DNA of 6,358 nt. Origin: JBOGZI01 sp050697275 (GTDB lineage: Bacteria; Actinomycetota; Thermoleophilia; Solirubrobacterales; 70-9). Where the stretch lies: the NCBI GenBank assembly GCA_050697275.1, contig JBOGZI010000247.1, positions 1-6,358 of the forward strand, given 5' to 3'. The translations under genes were made by a program, and so were the position numbers. Below, piece after piece: positions 5,594 to 6,358 of this stretch (position 1 is the stretch's first letter; each line of letters starts with the position of its first letter). The notes beneath the pieces are model-generated. The model had not been told where the DNA came from. It was given only the letters and a program-made list of their open reading frames with translations, and made no database searches.

Positions 5594-6358
5594 TCACTTT
5601 TGGGTGGATGTGGCCGCCCGGTATCCGCGCAGCAGCCGCGCCGTGACTCCCCTGATCGTGGTTGCGCCGTAGTCGTAGCTGGGATCGCCGCTGGTCAGCA
5701 CCGCGACGCCGAGCCGGCGCCCCCCGCGCCGCAGCAGGGCCGCCTGGTGGACCCGCCAGCCGCCGGGGTCGCCGGGGTACCAGCCGCCCTTGAAGTGGAG
5801 GCGCCAGCCCTTCGGGGCGCCCTGGGGGATCCCCCACCGCTGCGAGGCGACGATTCCGCTCAGCAGCCCAAGGCCGTACTTGCGGTGGCGGGGCGGCAGC
5901 AGCGAGCCGAGCCTGCGGAAGAAGCGGGCCTGATCGACGGCGGTCACCTGGCAGCCGCCCCAGGCTGGGTTGGCGGCGAAGCGCCGCATGCCCGAGCGCC
6001 GCGCCAGCCGCTGAAGGCCCGAGGGGCCCACCTGGGCGTAGATCGCGTCGGCGGCGTCGTTGTCGGAGACGCGGATCATCGGGCCGAGCAGGCCGCGCTC
6101 CTCCGCGTTCAGCTCCCGGCCGCGCACGCCGCGCAGGTAGGCGACCAGCAGCATCGCCTTGACCAGGCTGGCCGAGGAGTACCGGGTGCCGCGGTGGAAA
6201 CCCCGGATCCGCCCGCGCTCGTCCACGACTGCGAAGGAGACCGTCCCGACCCGCCCGCGCGCGTAGCGGGAGGCGTCGCTGATCCGCTTCGCCCAGGGGA
6301 AGCCGCTGCCCGGCGTCGCCGTCGGCTTCGCCGCGCGCGCCGGGGCGCCGGCCGGTGC
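5594..6358 (-). CDS. Serine hydrolase, class A beta-lactamase / DD-peptidase fold (5' end outside window)
   Basis: The frame is open from the window edge to the TGA at 5594-5596, leaving 254 residues; the start and any signal peptide are missing. A GTG at 6224-6226 lies inside the domain and is unlikely to be the true start. The visible N-part is Ala/Pro/Thr-rich, like a linker after a signal peptide. Catalytic motifs of the penicilloyl-serine transferase fold follow in order: SLVK (nucleophile S64, K67), SDN (98-100) and KGG (190-192, in place of KTG). The Glu-x-x-Leu-Asn motif of true class A beta-lactamases is not seen between SDN and KGG; that stretch instead has TAVDQARFF and SQRWGIP. 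Lacking the deacylating glutamate, it is better read as a cell-wall peptidase-like or other serine hydrolase than a resistance enzyme. It should act outside the membrane. It is convergent with the two-component operon. Confidence 0.85.
   Translation of the reverse strand, partial: APAGAPARAAKPTATPGSGFPWAKRISDASRYARGRVGTVSFAVVDERGRIRGFHRGTRYSSASLVKAMLLVAYLRGVRGRELNAEERGLLGPMIRVSDNDAADAIYAQVGPSGLQRLARRSGMRRFAANPAWGGCQVTAVDQARFFRRLGSLLPPRHRKYGLGLLSGIVASQRWGIPQGAPKGWRLHFKGGWYPGDPGGWRVHQAALLRRGGRRLGVAVLTSGDPSYDYGATTIRGVTARLLRGYRAATSTQK

Noticed and set aside
5309..6358. Stop-free plus-strand frame from a GTG at 5309 to the window end
   Set aside because: It is the codon-for-codon reverse of the serine-hydrolase and small-ORF frame. 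It is open because TTA, CTA and TCA codons are avoided, and its codon-position GC profile is wrong for coding.
1..6358. Search for mobile elements, CRISPR arrays, toxin-antitoxin pairs or a defence system
   Set aside because: No transposase, integrase, spaced direct repeats, terminal inverted repeats or composition break is visible; the gene set looks like ordinary chromosomal content.

Overview
The window is GC-rich, roughly 70% by eye, with codons ending almost always in G or C. It is consistent with an actinomycetal chromosome. The families (a delta'-like clamp-loader end, an Ala-rich polytopic membrane protein, a PhoR/PhoB-type pair, a Ser-Asp-Asn serine hydrolase) look most like Thermoleophilia/Solirubrobacterales. 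That placement is inference, since no marker gene is present. I see no transposase, integrase, CRISPR array, rRNA or tRNA.

Layout: (1) 1-384 (+) is the 3' end of a gene whose C-terminus resembles the DNA polymerase III delta' subunit (holB). (2) 375-2684 (-) encodes a 769-residue polytopic membrane protein of unknown function with a long outer loop and a soluble C-terminal domain. It converges on holB, and the stop regions overlap by 10 bp. (3) 2685-2858 is a divergent intergenic region with a dyad repeat. (4) 2859-4583 (+) and 4580-5290 (+) form a kinase-first two-component operon, a PhoR/SenX3-like histidine kinase and an OmpR/PhoB-family response regulator, joined by an ATGA stop/start overlap. 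(5) 5291-5593 has no established gene. It holds three hairpins and a 57-codon reading frame on the minus strand with coding-like base composition. (6) 5594-6358 (-) is an exported-type serine hydrolase of the class A beta-lactamase / DD-peptidase fold, cut at its 5' end by the window edge.

How they may work together: the sensor kinase has an extracytoplasmic domain and should phosphorylate the regulator on Asp59. The membrane protein is transcribed divergently from the same short intergenic region, so it is a natural candidate for control by the pair. The membrane protein and the serine hydrolase both point to the cell envelope, but the window gives no direct proof of a shared pathway. Overall this looks like ordinary core-chromosome content. 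I did not find a convincing new system. The points most worth a second look are the small minus-strand ORF at 5366-5539, the unassigned membrane protein, the kinase's atypical N-box and short ATP lid, and the divergent control region.
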